Shown piece after piece: positions 13,301-24,186 of a stretch of DNA of 64,000 nucleotides; the first letter of the stretch is position 1; each line of letters opens with the position of its first letter. The DNA is from Chondrosia reniformis (lineage: Eukaryota; Porifera; Demospongiae; Chondrillida; Chondrillidae). Under the pieces are notes generated by a model. The model was not told where the DNA came from. It did no database searches and saw only the letters and a list, made by a program, of their open reading frames with translations. The stretch is taken from the NCBI GenBank assembly GCA_947172415.1, contig OX359197.1, positions 5,705,673-5,769,672 of the forward strand, given 5' to 3'. Position numbers and translations under genes: made by a program.

Positions 13301-13791
13301 AATGCTGGCTGTCCTCTATATCAATGGCATATGACCCTTTGTCAGTATGACCATATGACCATGCGCACTTTAAAAAACAATTGTAAGGCACCATAGTATA
13401 ATAGCCTCTACAGTATATTTTATAGTATGATACTAGTGTACATGTATTACTATCAGCACTACAGTACACTGTATCCAAGTGTACATGATTTCAGAATTGT
13501 GTTCAGTTTTGGTAATCAGTACAATCCATCAGTTCTGCATATATGTAGCAATACAATTGCATGTTATTAAAGGAAGGGGTAAGGCGATTGCTTTCTCTAA
13601 CTGGCTCAAAGCAAGCTTGACTTGTATGTCTGTTTGTTATGCAGACCAAGAAGAGGGTAACCATTACCTACAGTGGAGAGGAACCTCCTGATATTGATGA
13701 CCTGGTCAGGGAAGGGAAAATCCCTCGCCATTTGGCAGCTACTGCTATCATTGAGTTTGTGAGAGATGATACCTTAGAAGTTGATAGTTAA
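2554..13791 (+). CDS. FLN-like: Filamin, three-CH-domain (Jitterbug-like) type, complete
   Basis: Eight exons: 2554-2661, 2970-3159, 3294-4304, 4379-7316, 7656-12417, 12652-12786, 12978-13289 and 13645-13791. They total 9603 nt, giving 3200 residues. Filamins cross-link actin and anchor membrane proteins to the cortex. CH1 is at about residues 9-125, CH2 (SWVNAQ, DWNDGIAVCHL) at about 137-235 and CH3 (DWNSGINLAALLNA) at about 237-335. About 26 Ig-like filamin repeats follow to about residue 2833, each with the (G)SP(Y/F) turn and a closing VxDPxxC-type strand. A 370-residue tail ends the protein. Vertebrate filamins have two CH domains; Drosophila Jitterbug has three, so this is closer to that type. 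The ATG at 2554 precedes the conserved W of CH1. The order is diagnostic, and only exact UTRs are uncertain. Confidence 0.93.
2780..2925 (-). repeat. Dispersed repeat family B copy in filamin intron 1
   Basis: CCCAGAAACAGCTACATAGC, then TCAGACAAAGCTCTCATTAG and GGTTTAATTCCCTACAGG, align with the 14600-14755 copy and, inverted, with 54240-54370. It lies wholly inside the first filamin intron. Confidence 0.55.
4379..12417 (+). CDS. FLN-like: Filamin exons 4-5: Ig-like filamin repeats 2 to 26
   Basis: Two very large exons (4379-7316 and 7656-12417) encode about 25 consecutive filamin repeats of roughly 95 residues. The recurring landmarks are AGxGxL strands, the G-SPF motif and boundary motifs such as VVDPSxC. 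The intron splits repeat 12: LLER before it joins SGRLVASI after it, phase 2. After the last repeat (SPFRVRIFKP near 11900), exon 5 continues into a low-complexity tail with a duplicated KHQTMTVT/KHQTMTIT motif (12225-12295) and a Q/E-rich segment. The exon ends at GAG before GTGAGA; the frame runs about 170 nt past this donor, so an intron-retained form would add a short alternative end. Confidence 0.9.
12652..13791 (+). CDS. FLN-like: Filamin exons 6-8: basic linker and duplicated C-terminal motif
   Basis: Exon 6 (12652-12786) encodes PPKKKTSFFGRLFSKKKSK, an alternating basic/aromatic stretch like a membrane- or calmodulin-binding segment (inference). Exon 7 (12978-13289) contains ITIAYSGDQPPELDQLVRDG followed by EVRFVRDDTL. 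Exon 8 (13645-13791) contains a second copy, VTITYSGEEPPDIDDLVREG with IEFVRDDTLEVDS, and the stop. All introns are phase 0, so exon 6 or 7 could be skipped without shifting the frame. I do not recognise the repeated ~45-residue motif. It is not the usual Ig-type filamin dimerisation repeat. Confidence 0.85.
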
Positions 13792-14810
13792 TTGCCACAT
13801 TTAAAAAGGTAAATCTTGAGTAATTATAACTGATTGCATTTTAGAAATAATGACAAGCAAACTTTATGGAAAACAAGTATTTCATCCTATTTAAATTTAA
13901 TAATATAGAGACTTTAATAACTTTCTTAAACAAGACAAGTCATTATTACAGTAAATAACTTCCATTTGTTTCTCTCCACTAGGTTTAAACAAGCACTAGA
14001 ATATTAAATAACACTTGAAACACAGAAACTTTACATAATTAGCACTTTATTATCCACTCAATTTCTCTTTACATACGTATATATCCTGCAGTATTATTAT
14101 TAAATGTAGCTATTGAATAACCATATATTATTATTTGTATTAGTATATAATTCTTCACTGTTCCCCAGTTAGATTCATGAACATTATACAGTATGTACAT
14201 GACATTCCTCAAAGTAGCTATAGGATTTAGTGTTCCTTCATAACTACGTATATACAAGAAAGTGATGGTACGCTAAATTTCCATAATATTATGCATATGA
14301 TCTGTATCTATGCATGTGCATGCATTTTGATCACTGATGAAACTAGGTGAATTTCTTTTAACTCCAAGGTGTCAGTGCTTACATGAAGTATTCACATGTA
14401 ATTTATATCTCTCCATTTCTTTGGAGTTTTCAGTATATGTATATTTAGAGCATGTCTGCTCCTAGACATAAAGGAATCATTTTATTTCCAAGTACATATG
14501 TACATGTACTTATATATGTACATGTAATATACACATGTGTGCAAAAATAACTTTTATATAGCCAAAATTATAATGTTATGCATGCATTACAAAGATTCCC
14601 AGTGTCAGGGATGAAGGATAAAATATTCACAGAAACAGCTGTCTGGCCCAGCAGAGCAAAAGAAAAAATAAAGTCTGTATCTTCATCCAAAGCTCTCTCC
14701 AGGTTTAGTTCCTATAGGCTTTTTAATTTATTACAGAGTAGGCATAACATGTATGAAAATGGTGTACATGTGGTTAATTAAGTATCAGTTGATGCATTTC
14801 TGACATCTAG
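13792..14810. other. Intergenic region between convergent filamin and receptor genes
   Basis: About 1 kb of A+T-rich sequence with no open exon that I can support. It holds the filamin 3' UTR and, at about 14600-14750, a copy of a dispersed repeat (family B, minus orientation). On the minus strand an AATAAA lies at 14727-14732, about 80 bp after the receptor stop, and is a good candidate polyA signal for the short receptor form. Confidence 0.5.
14600..14755 (-). repeat. Dispersed repeat family B copy
   Basis: Shares GAAACAGCTGTCTGGCCCAG and the nearby CTTCATCCAAAGCTCTC... GGTTTAGTTCCTATAGG with copies at 2790-2910 (same orientation) and 54240-54370 (opposite). It is non-coding; a 67-codon ORF here is accidental. 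Confidence 0.6.
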
Positions 14811-17800
14811 TTACATGTCATCGTTAACATATTGAGGTGATTGACTTGTTCCTACTTCAGCTTTCAAATTCCTACATTCTTCCAGAGGTACATAAGCTGG
14901 GTTCTGTTGTTCTATAACAGCTTCATCACTGTCAGGAATTCTCTCTCCTTCATCTGATTTTGAAGTCTCAGGTGGACTGGATGGAGCTACGTACGTATAT
15001 ATTATATACAAATTAAAAAAGGCTAAAAGGATAATATATACAGACATTCAAATATAATATAAAAGATAGATATACAGTCCAACCATGTTTCTTTGCACAT
15101 TTTGTCTTTGCAAAGCAAAGGATGATTCCAAGGAGGACGATAGTCACAAATGCAAAAAGGAGAATGCTCTCTATTATTATTATGATGTACAAAGTTGAAA
15201 CAACTTCGTGTTGAGGGTTTCCCAGAAATTCTATATTTCAAAAGAAAAATATTAAAGACAAACTAGGTAGGTTGATTGCTTTTCCAGTACATACATAACA
15301 AAGTGTTCTATAAGACTAGAAGTTATAGTGCTTTCTGACATCATATTACATATACGTATAACAGTACGTCTTGACATCTATATACAATTACTTGGTAAGG
15401 CTGCTTCCAATACATGAATGGTTACTATTTCACTGTCTTCCATCCCTCCGTCATTCAATAAAGCATGACAACTGAAGTTTATTTCCATTACTTTACTGGT
15501 AATATTGACTGCAACTTTTATACTTGATACATGTGGAGTGTATAGCAATTTCCTGTAAGTATCATTAGGAAGTACCTGACCATTCATCCTCCAAAATGGA
15601 TTTCTTTGGTTGAAAATAAAATGTTCTTTGAATTTTGCTTCAATATTATGGTGTCTACATATTAGTGTTACCCAATCTCCGTTACAACTTTCACTTTGAC
15701 CGCAGCTGGTAAACAACTGAGTTGTCTCTGCAAATTGAAAATTCACAAAAGAAACTAGCTGTTAAATTAATTGTAAAGGAATTGAAATCACTGAGACAAT
15801 CATCAATGCATTCAATTCCTTGTACGTATATATAAATTATAATATATGCGGCACTTTACATACTTTTATTATATATATACATACTGTAGCACTAACCTAA
15901 AGTATAGAAGCATTCTCTAACAATCTGACTATCGTGATCAACCCCCCCAAATTCTCCATGACCATATAGGAATACTTCGTACTTGGTTCCTGAACACAGC
16001 TCATTAATGACAGCTTCTGTCTCAGTAGTAATAACTGTCTTACTACACTCTGGTTTAGGAGCTAATGCAGTGAGGTTGTAAGTAAAGGAGAGATCTTCAA
16101 AACATACTTTATTGTGATTCCACTTGAGAGAAATTAATGAACTTCGAAATTGATTATGAGAAGTAGTGAATTCCGGATGGATTGGTCTCACTGCATGTAT
16201 GACATATTTATGTACGTATAATACAGCTCATGCACTTAATAAGTATTATATACATGAATGATGATAGTTGTACATACGTAGTTCCTCTAAAGTATAGATG
16301 TAGCATGCATGCTGAAAACTAGTGTGTCAGATTATTCATGCATATGTCAAACTGATAATAAATGCTGCCAATTGCAAGCTATAGACACAACATTTTACAA
16401 GATTGTTCTGTTGACACAACAGACATGTTATAGTAAAAAAATAAAATTAATTAGCATTCCAAAATTAATAAGTATACGAATACATTCAATTTAAAGTTTA
16501 TATTGTAAAATGTGCTTTTTAGATTGCTGATGAATCTTCACTTCGTATATAAACACATGCAGTACTAATGGTATGTTAACATTTTGATTCCTGAAAAGGT
16601 TTCATGTTTCTTTCTCCCAAGTCATCTAACCTGGTGCTATTGGTCATTCCATCAGACTTCCCTGTGGCTGCCTGTGGAGGTCTAACATTAGCAAGCTGAC
16701 TTTCATTAATCTGTGTGACAGAATGACCATGAACTTCTGTTCCTTGCTGTTGCTGAAGCTTCTTAGGTGATGAAATGAGCTCTGCTTCGGGGGGATGACT
16801 GGAAACAAAGATTTCAGAACTCTGATCATTTATCATTGAGGTGGTTACCTGCTCCTTAAAAGCAGCTTGCATCTCTGTTTCTTTCAAATTTTCTGATACA
16901 CTATTTAATGCAGCCATTAATGTGGAAGTTGATATTAGTTTCTCCGAGGGATCAAGTGTGCCCATTTCTGCAATTGGCTTAATAGGCTTGTCATCAAGGT
17001 TAACATACTTTTCTTTAGCTACTGGCTGTTGTACCGTTTCGATATCTTCAGCTACTGGCTGTTGTACTGTTTTGACAGCTTCAGCTACTGGATGGTGTAC
17101 CGTTTCGACATCTTCAGCTACTGGCTGTTGTACTGTTTTGACAGCTTCAGCTACTGGATGGTGTACCATTTCGACATCTTCAGTTACTGGCTGTTGTACT
17201 GTTTTGACAGCTTCAGCTACTGGATGGTGTACCGTTTTGACATCTTCAGCTACTGGCTGTTGTACTGTTTTGACAGCTTCAGCTACTGGCTGTTGTACCG
17301 TTTCGACATCTTCAGCTACTGGCTGTTGTACTGTTTTGACAGCTTCAGCTACTGGATGGTGTACCATTTCGACATCTTCAGCTACTGGCTGTACTGTTTT
17401 GACAGCTTCAGCTACTGGATGTTGTACCGTTTTGACAGCTTCAGTTACTGGCTGTTGTACTGTTTTGACAGCTTCAGCTACTGGATGTTGTACCGTTTTG
17501 ACATCTTCAGCTACTGGCTGTTGTACCGTTTCGACATCTTCAGCTACTGGCTGTTGTACCGTTTCGACATCTTCAGCTACTGGCTGTTGTACTGTTTTGA
17601 CAGCTTCAGCTACTGGATGGTGTACCATTTCGACATCTTCAGTTACTGGCTGTTGTACCGTTTTGACATCTTCAGCTACTGGATGTTGTACCGTTTTGAC
17701 ATCTTCAGTTACTGGCTGTTGTACCGTTTTGACATCTTCAGCTACTGGATGTTGTACCGTTTTGACATCTTCAGTTACTGGCTGTTGTACTGTTTTGACA

Positions 17801-20800
17801 GCTTCAGCTACTGGATGTTGTACCGTTTTGACATCTTCAGCTACTGGATGTTGTACCGTTTTGACATCTTCAGCTACTGGCTGTTGTACCGTTTCGACAT
17901 CTTCAGCTACTGGCTGTTGTACCGTTTTGACATCTTCAGCTACTGGCTGTTGTACTGTTTTGACATCTTCAGCTTGTGAATGTTGTACCTTTTTGACATC
18001 TTCAGCTACTGGCTGTTGTACTGTTTTGACAGCTTCAGCTACTGGATGGTGTACCATTTCGACATCTTCAGCTACTGGCTGTTGTACTGTTTTGACAGCT
18101 TCAGCTACTGGATGTTGCACCGTTTTGACATCTTCAGCTACTGGCTGTTGTACCGTTTCGACATCTTCAGCTACTGGCTGTTGTACTGTTTTGACAGCTT
18201 CAGCTACTGGATGGTGTACCGTTTTGACATCTTCAGCTACTGGCTGTTGTACCGTTTTGACATCTTCAGCTACTGGCTGTTGTACTGTTTTGACAGCTTC
18301 AGCTACTGGATGGTGTACCATTTCGACATCTTCAGTTACTGGCTGTTGTACCGTTTTGACATCTTCAGCTACTGGATGTTGTACCGTTTTGACATCTTCA
18401 GTTACTGGCTGTTGTACCGTTTTGACATCTTCAGCTACTGGATGTTGTACCGTTTTGACATCTTCAGTTACTGGCTGTTGTACTGTTTTGACATCTTCAG
18501 CTACTGGATGTTGTACCGTTTTGACATCTTCAGCTACTGGATGTTGTACCGTTTTGACATCTTCAGCTACTGGCTGTTGTACCGTTTCGACATCTTCAGC
18601 TACTGGCTGTTGTACTGTTTTGACAACTTCAGCTACTGGCTGTTGTACCGTTTTGACATCTTCAGCTACTGGCTGTTGTACCGTTTTGACATCTTCAGCT
18701 TGTGAATGTTGTACCTTTTTGACATCTTCAGCTACTGGCGGTTGTACTGTTTTGACAGCTTCAGCTACTGGATGGTGTACCATTTCGACATCTTCAGCTA
18801 CTGGCTGTTGTACTGTTTTGACAGCTTCAGCTACTGGATGTTGCACCGTTTTGACATCTTCAGCTACTGGCTGTTGTACCGTTTCGACATCTTCAGCTAC
18901 TGGCTGTTGTACTGTTTTGACAGCTTCAGCTACTGGATGGTGTACCGTTTTGACATCTTCAGCTACTGGCTGTTGTACCGTTTTGACATCTTCAGCTACT
19001 GGCTGTTGTACTGTTTTGACAGCTTCAGCTACTGGATGGTGTACCATTTCGACATCTTCAGCTACTGGCTGTTGTACTGTTTTGACAGCTTCAGCTACTG
19101 GATGGTGTACCGTTTTGACATCTTCAGCTACTGGCTGTTGTACCGTTTCGACATCTTCAGCTACTGGCTGTTGTACCGTTTTGACAGCTTCAGCTACTGA
19201 CTGTTGTACCGTTTTGACAGCTTCAGCTACTGGCTGTTGTACCGTTTTGACAGCTTCAGCTACTGGCTGTTGTACTGTTTTGACATCTTCAGCTACTGGC
19301 TGTTGTACCGTTTTGACATCTTCAGTTACTGGCTGTTGTACCGTTTTGACATCTTCAGCTACTGGATGGTGTACCATTTCGACATCTTCAGTTACTGGCT
19401 GTTGTACTGTTTTGACAGCTTCAGCTACTGGATGGTGTACCGTTTTGACATCTTCAGCTACTGGCTGTTGTACTGTTTTGACAGCTTCAGCTACTGGCTG
19501 TTGTACCGTTTCGACATCTTCAGCTACTGGCTGTTGTACTGTTTTGACAGCTTCAGCTACTGGATGGTGTATCATTTCGACATCTTCAGCTACTGGCTGT
19601 TGTACTGTTTTGACAGCTTCAGCTACTGGATGTTGCACCGTTTTGACATCTTCAGCTACTGGCTGTTGTACCGTTTCGACATCTTCAGCTACTGGCTGTT
19701 GTACTGTTTTGACAGCTTCAGCTACTGGATGGTGTACCGTTTTGACATCTTCAGCTACTGGCTGTTGTACCGTTTTGACATCTTCAGCTACTGGCTGTTG
19801 TACCGTTTTGACATCTTCAGCTACTGGCTGTTGTACCGTTTTGACATCTTCAGTTACTGGCTGTTGTACCGTTTTGACATCTTCAGCTACTGGATGGTGT
19901 ACCGTTTCGACATCTTCAGTTACTGGCTGTTGTACTGTTTTGACAGCTTCAGCTACTGGATGGTGTACCGTTTTGACATCTTCAGCTACTGGCTGTTGTA
20001 CCGTTTTGACATCTTCAGCTACTGGCTGTTGTACTGTTTTGACAGCTTCAGCTACTGGATGGTGTACCATTTCGACATCTTCAGTTACTGGCTGTTGTAC
20101 TGTTTTGACAGCTTCAGCTACTGGATGGTGTACCATTTCGACATCTTCAGTTACTGGCTGTTGTACTGTTTTGACAGCTTCAGCTACTGGATGTTGTACC
20201 GTTTTGACATCTTCAGTTACTGGCTGTTGTACTGTTTTGACATCTTCAGCTACTGGATGGTGTACCGTTTTGACATCTTCAGCTACTGGCTGTTGTACCG
20301 TTTCGACATCTTCAGCTACTGGCTGTTGTACCGTTTTGACAGCTTCAGCTACTGGCTGTTGTACCGTTTTGACAGCTTCAGCTACTGGCTGTTGTACCGT
20401 TTTGACAGCTTCAGCTACTGGCTGTTGTACCGTTTTGACAGCTTCAGCTACTGGCTGTTGTACCGTTTTGACAGCTTCAGCTACTGGCTGTTGTACTGTT
20501 TTGACATCTTCAGCTACTGGCTGTTGTACCGTTTTGACAGCTTCAGCTACTGGATGGTGTACCGTTTCGACATCTTCAGCTTGTGAATGTTGTGGTTTTA
20601 CAACACTTTCTATTTGTACTTCTAAAGGTAAGTCCTTTTCAATATCTGATTTGTTCAGTTTTCTCATCCTTATAAATATATAAGCCAATAACGCTATTAT
20701 AACAGCACCAAAAAGAATAAGAATGACCAACTCTAATATTACTGCAGTAAGAAGCCATTTTGAAAGTAAATTACCTATATTAGAGGAATAAATGAAGAGA

Positions 20801-22294
20801 GTGAATTAATAAGGCTCTACACAACTGAGCTATAGAGCTTACTTTTTGGTTCTCCAATCATTCTACAACAACTATAAGAACATTTATGGGGACACAGTTT
20901 ACCTGAAGAAAGACATAAGTTACTAAATAATAGTATACATGTATGTAGGTGGAAATTTACACCTACCTGATTCTGTTACTTCCATTTCTAAAGTCTCAAT
21001 CAAAATATCAACAGATTGGTTCATGCTTAGACCAGTAATAGTGATTAGGATATCAACAGCAGATGACAATCTCTTCCATAAATAAAATGTTGTATCTGTT
21101 ACATTTATGTACTGATTAAATGTTCCATCAGCATCCCAAAAGCGGATTGTAAGAATAAATTTGAAAGTAGTGTTCTTAAAGCAACTTTCCATAACCTTCC
21201 ATGTCAGGTTACATTGATTTAGCAGTAGATTGCACAGGTTTTCAATGGCCACATGAGCCTTCACTGTGATAACAATAAGTTAAACATAAAAGGACAAGCT
21301 TAAAAATGATAGGTAAGTAAACAATGTATACTAATATTTTGATAGGATTATATTAAAGTCCACCATTATTTCGGAAATAAGACATCACAAGATGTCACTG
21401 GTCCTTCACTCTTCTTTGCAGGGATACCAGAAACTAAATTAACTATCTCTAAAATTGTCCTTTTTTGTCAAAAAATGTATTATCTATGGATGCTTCAATA
21501 ACAAAAAGTCCCAATCTCAATCTAAATACATTACTTACCCAGAGCAATACTAAAATATAATAGGCCAACATAAAACAATAAGTATGATGCTTGACATTTT
21601 AGCAAGTCAGTGTCTGAAAATCTTCACGCCAGACATCAGGAAAAAGAGAAGTTGTGGGATCATATTCAAGGCAAAACAAACCAACTATGATGATTTGACA
21701 AAGTATGGAGATGCACAATTGATAAAGGGGAGAATATTGGTGAATATCACCAAGTTTCTGTATATAGCATAGAAAAGATCTATTTACCTATTGAGATTAA
21801 TTACCCAATGTTAGCAATTCCATTCCAACTAGTAATAAAATCTCTCACCTTGTGGATCAATAATAATTTCAGCACTGATTTCGGTTTTATCGCGGAAAAG
21901 CAAAACACACGAGTAGTTAACTGCCATAGTAACGGGTGTTCTTAAAACAGTGGCCGTGTCATTTTCACTGAAAGCCTCTTCCTGTACACCATTACCATCA
22001 GCAACAAATGTAACTCCATTTCTCCTCCATTCAATAGAAGTGTGATGCACTTCCGGATCAAGCTTTGGGTGAACACACGTCAGTTCGTACGTTTCTCCAA
22101 GGCAATATGGCAAAGAAGGGCCAGTTAGAGTAACAGCCGATTTACCTAAAGAAAACAATACCAATAAATCCATAGATGCCGGGTTATAACTCCCTCCCTA
22201 TGGCAATCAATGATCGTCATGAACCACATACAAAGTAGCTACTTAACTTACCATATTGGAATAAAGTTAAAGTTGCCATCAAAAGCAGGAGCAT
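14811..22294 (-). CDS. Ig/FN3 transmembrane receptor, short-tail form
   Basis: Seven exons on the minus strand: 22294-22252 (signal peptide MLLLLMATLTLFQY), 22145-21849 (Ig), 21263-20967 (FN3-like), 16190-15897 (FN3), 15727-15392 (Ig), 15230-15084 (TM) and 14986-14811 (tail). They total 1590 nt, giving 529 residues. Every intron is phase 1, typical of shuffled ectodomain exons. The first Ig has the C-W-C core (ELTC, IEWRRNG, VNYSC). The second FN3 shows GTKYEVFLYGHG. The TM segment reads YIIIIIESILLFAFVTIVLL. The tail has NPAYVPL and QYVNDD, possible phosphotyrosine docking motifs. Joining exon 3 to the FN3 exon at 16190 skips the giant exon of the other form; this splice is inferred from phase. 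Function is probably cell-surface recognition or signalling. Confidence 0.65.
16191..16575 (-). other. Non-coding gap between repeat-tail exon and second FN3 exon
   Basis: 385 bp with no signal-peptide exon or promoter that I can see for a separate downstream gene. This is the reason for proposing that the FN3-Ig-TM exons are alternative 3' exons of the upstream receptor. Confidence 0.4.
16576..22294 (-). CDS. Ig/FN3 transmembrane receptor, giant repeat-tail form
   Basis: Exons 22294-22252 (signal), 22145-21849 (Ig), 21263-20967 (FN3-like) and 20774-16576. They total 4836 nt, giving 1611 residues, all phase-1 introns. The last exon starts with a membrane span (WLLTAVILELVILILFGAVI to YIFIRMRK). 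A cytoplasmic tail follows of about 108 tandem 11-residue units of the type VKTVQQPVAED. The end is unique: KYVNLDD, a QQQQ run and a stop at 16576. The true exon begins at the acceptor before 20774, not at the TTG at 20730. Ectodomain exons are shared with the short form, so these are probably alternative terminal exons of one gene. The tail looks disordered, and its partner is unknown. Confidence 0.75.
17020..20590 (-). repeat. 33-bp coding minisatellite, about 108 units (11-residue repeat)
   Basis: Near-perfect head-to-tail 33-bp units encode VKTVQQPVAED with limited variation: K/E at position 2, T/M at 3, QQ/HH/QH at 5-6, A/T at 8, D/A at 10. All units stay in frame; one near 17384 is 3 bp short, losing a single Q. 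Units QHSQAED recur at 17970 and 18696, exactly 726 bp (22 units) apart, showing a higher-order repeat. Because 33 is a multiple of 3 and no unit carries a stop, long open frames also appear on the plus strand; these are artefacts. Confidence 0.95.
21264..21848 (-). other. Receptor intron containing duplicated block X
   Basis: Intron between the first Ig exon and the FN3-like exon. About 21403-21800 is nearly identical to 23515-23900, with only a handful of differences. A 62-codon plus-strand ORF (21584-21772) recurs in the second copy but has no recognisable domain and is not supported as a gene. Confidence 0.6.
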
Positions 22295-23512
22295 ATTTGT
22301 AAAATATCTGTTACGTGTGTCATAAAGTTAAATACAAGTCTCCTAGTACCAGGGAATCTCTTCGAAGCTGTTGAAAATGGGTCTCTTACTAGGTACAGCC
22401 AAAGATAAACGAACAACAACAAGTTCCGTTGAATGGGTAACTCTTACGCGAAATATTCCATTACCGTATATGGGAAATTGAATGCGTGTGTCAAAAGAAT
22501 GTAAACACTGTGGTTAAAGGAAAAAAAATAAAGCTTAGGTGTACGGGACTTGTTTTGCAATCTTTTACTGCTCAATTTCTGATATACCGTACTTCATCAC
22601 TCAACTATTTTCTTTTATCATTCTGTTTACTGTTTAATGCATGAATCACTGAAACAAACACCGGGGATTGCTCAGGCTCACCCCACAATACCTTGCATTC
22701 TCTAGTAATAATAGTCTTTTGAGCACAGTGTGATCAGACAGCTTCACCCTAGGGGCCTTCTTCAGCAACTGACTGGTATATTTAGCTGGTCATTCCAGTC
22801 ACTCATTCTCTTTCATAAGTTATATAATAATAGTACTAAGAATTTGCATAATTCCAACCAATCAATGTCTTTTAAAGTTAAACTTTATTAAAGGCAGCAA
22901 TATCTACAGACTGGACAAGGTCTTCAAAAGCTGTTATTGATTCTTCCAAAAAGTCCGTACCAATCTGTAAAAAGAAAAGCATATACGTATATAACAAAAA
23001 AACATAAATTGTGGTTTAGGGAACTATATATATAAAAATCACTTTATCATCTTCAACAACGCAACTGATTTGCAGCTTCTTGATGCCATAAGCAAGAGGA
23101 ACCAGCTTAGCTAAGGAAATAGACATGATAGAAGGGTGATGAAACCCAAGTGGAGAAGTAAATTAAATGGCTACTCACATGCCCCCCACAAGAGCCCATC
23201 AGCTTCAATGCTTCGTACCATCTTCTCAACCTCTGCCATATCTGCATAAATGTTTTAGGTTAGAATAATAATATCTGCATAAATGTTTTAGGTTAGAATA
23301 TCACATGCACCTATGGAACTATTGCCCAACACTTACACCTATGAAACTATTGCCCAACACTTACCTGTTTCATCATCCCATGGTTTCACGTCTAGAATAA
23401 TGTTTGACTTTGCAATCAATGCTGGTTCTAAAAATGACAGATTTGTTGTCTCAAATGTCACAGAAATAGTAACCAGGTTGCTTAGTTAAGTTCCAGTCAC
23501 TTGCCTCCCTCA
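21403..23512. repeat. Tandem segmental duplication, left copy (blocks X and Y)
   Basis: Block X (about 21403-21800) plus block Y (about 21800-23455: first Ig exon, signal exon, intergenic DNA and the last four eEF1B exons) is followed by a second X (about 23515-23930). A second Y starts near 30385, after inserted retrotransposons. The order X-Y-X'-Y' indicates tandem duplication by unequal exchange. The left Y ends at about 23455 inside the eEF1B gene, which truncates that copy. Confidence 0.85.
22878..23427 (-). pseudogene. Truncated eEF1B beta copy (last four exons only)
   Basis: Minus-strand exons 23427-23365, 23241-23179, 23110-23043 and 22964-22878 match the last four exons of the complete gene at 32344-33893. 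They keep identical lengths (63, 63, 68, 87 nt) and splice sites. They encode the [37 protein letters not shown] and FNKV-stop part of the guanine-exchange domain. Exons 1-4 are absent: homology stops near 23455. One replacement is visible (EDLVQ against EDHVQ in the complete gene). The frame is open, but without a start or N-terminus it is best called a duplicated gene fragment. Confidence 0.85.
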
Positions 23513-24115
23513 CTCTTCTTTGCAGGGATACCAGAAACTAAATGAACTATCTCTAAAATTGTCCTTTTTTGTCAAAAAATGTATTATCTATGGATGCTTC
23601 AATAACAAAAAGTCCCGATCTCAATCTAAATACATTACTTACCCAGAGCAATACTAAAATATCATAGGCCAACATAAAACAATAAGTATGATGCTTGACA
23701 TTTTAGCAAGTCAGTGTCTGAAAATCTTCACGCCAGACATCAGGAAAAAGAGAAGTTGTGGGAACATATTCAAGGCAAAACAAACCAACTATGATGATTT
23801 GACAAAGTATGGAGATGCACAATTGATAAAGGGGAGAATATTGGTGAATATCACTGTTTCTGTATATAGCATAGAAAAGATCTATTTACCCATTGTACCT
23901 ATCTTAATCCCAATTTTACATGTATGTCTCCCTCCACTAAATTACAATATCTTTTAAGCTCAGACAATACAAAAGTCATTAACTTTTTTTATAGAATGTA
24001 TAATCTCAGACAATCCCTTTTATCTCCATCATAATTTATTGTAAACACCCTCACCAATCTTTTTTGTGACTAATAAGCCAAACCTGGCTGGTCAGCTTGT
24101 ATACTGATAGTCACT

Positions 24116-24117
<2 letters not shown>
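23428..24117. other. Duplication junction and block X' without genes
   Basis: From about 23455 homology to the eEF1B gene stops. From about 23515 to 23930 the sequence is the second copy of block X. The rest, up to the AAT microsatellite, shows nothing I can identify. Confidence 0.6.
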
Positions 24118-24185
<68 letters not shown>

Positions 24186-24186
24186 G
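24118..24186 (+). repeat. (AAT)n microsatellite at 5' end of retrotransposon 1
   Basis: About 23 perfect AAT units directly abut the first bases of the retrotransposon (AAGATGGCGGC). The same arrangement, inverted, marks the 5' end of the second element. Confidence 0.9.

Noticed and set aside
14578..14781. Plus-strand 67-codon ORF
   Set aside because: Falls on a family B dispersed repeat.
16841..20683. Very long plus-strand ORF (CCTVLTSSATG repeats) and companion FSYWLLYCFD ORFs
   Set aside because: They are reading-frame shadows of the 33-bp minisatellite, whose units lack stops in several frames. The minus-strand frame has a TM segment, unique ends and correct splice phases; the plus frames have none.
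21584..21772. 62-codon ORF repeated at 23688-23957
   Set aside because: Its repetition is explained by the segmental duplication. There is no domain, no splice context and it lies in an intron opposite to the receptor.
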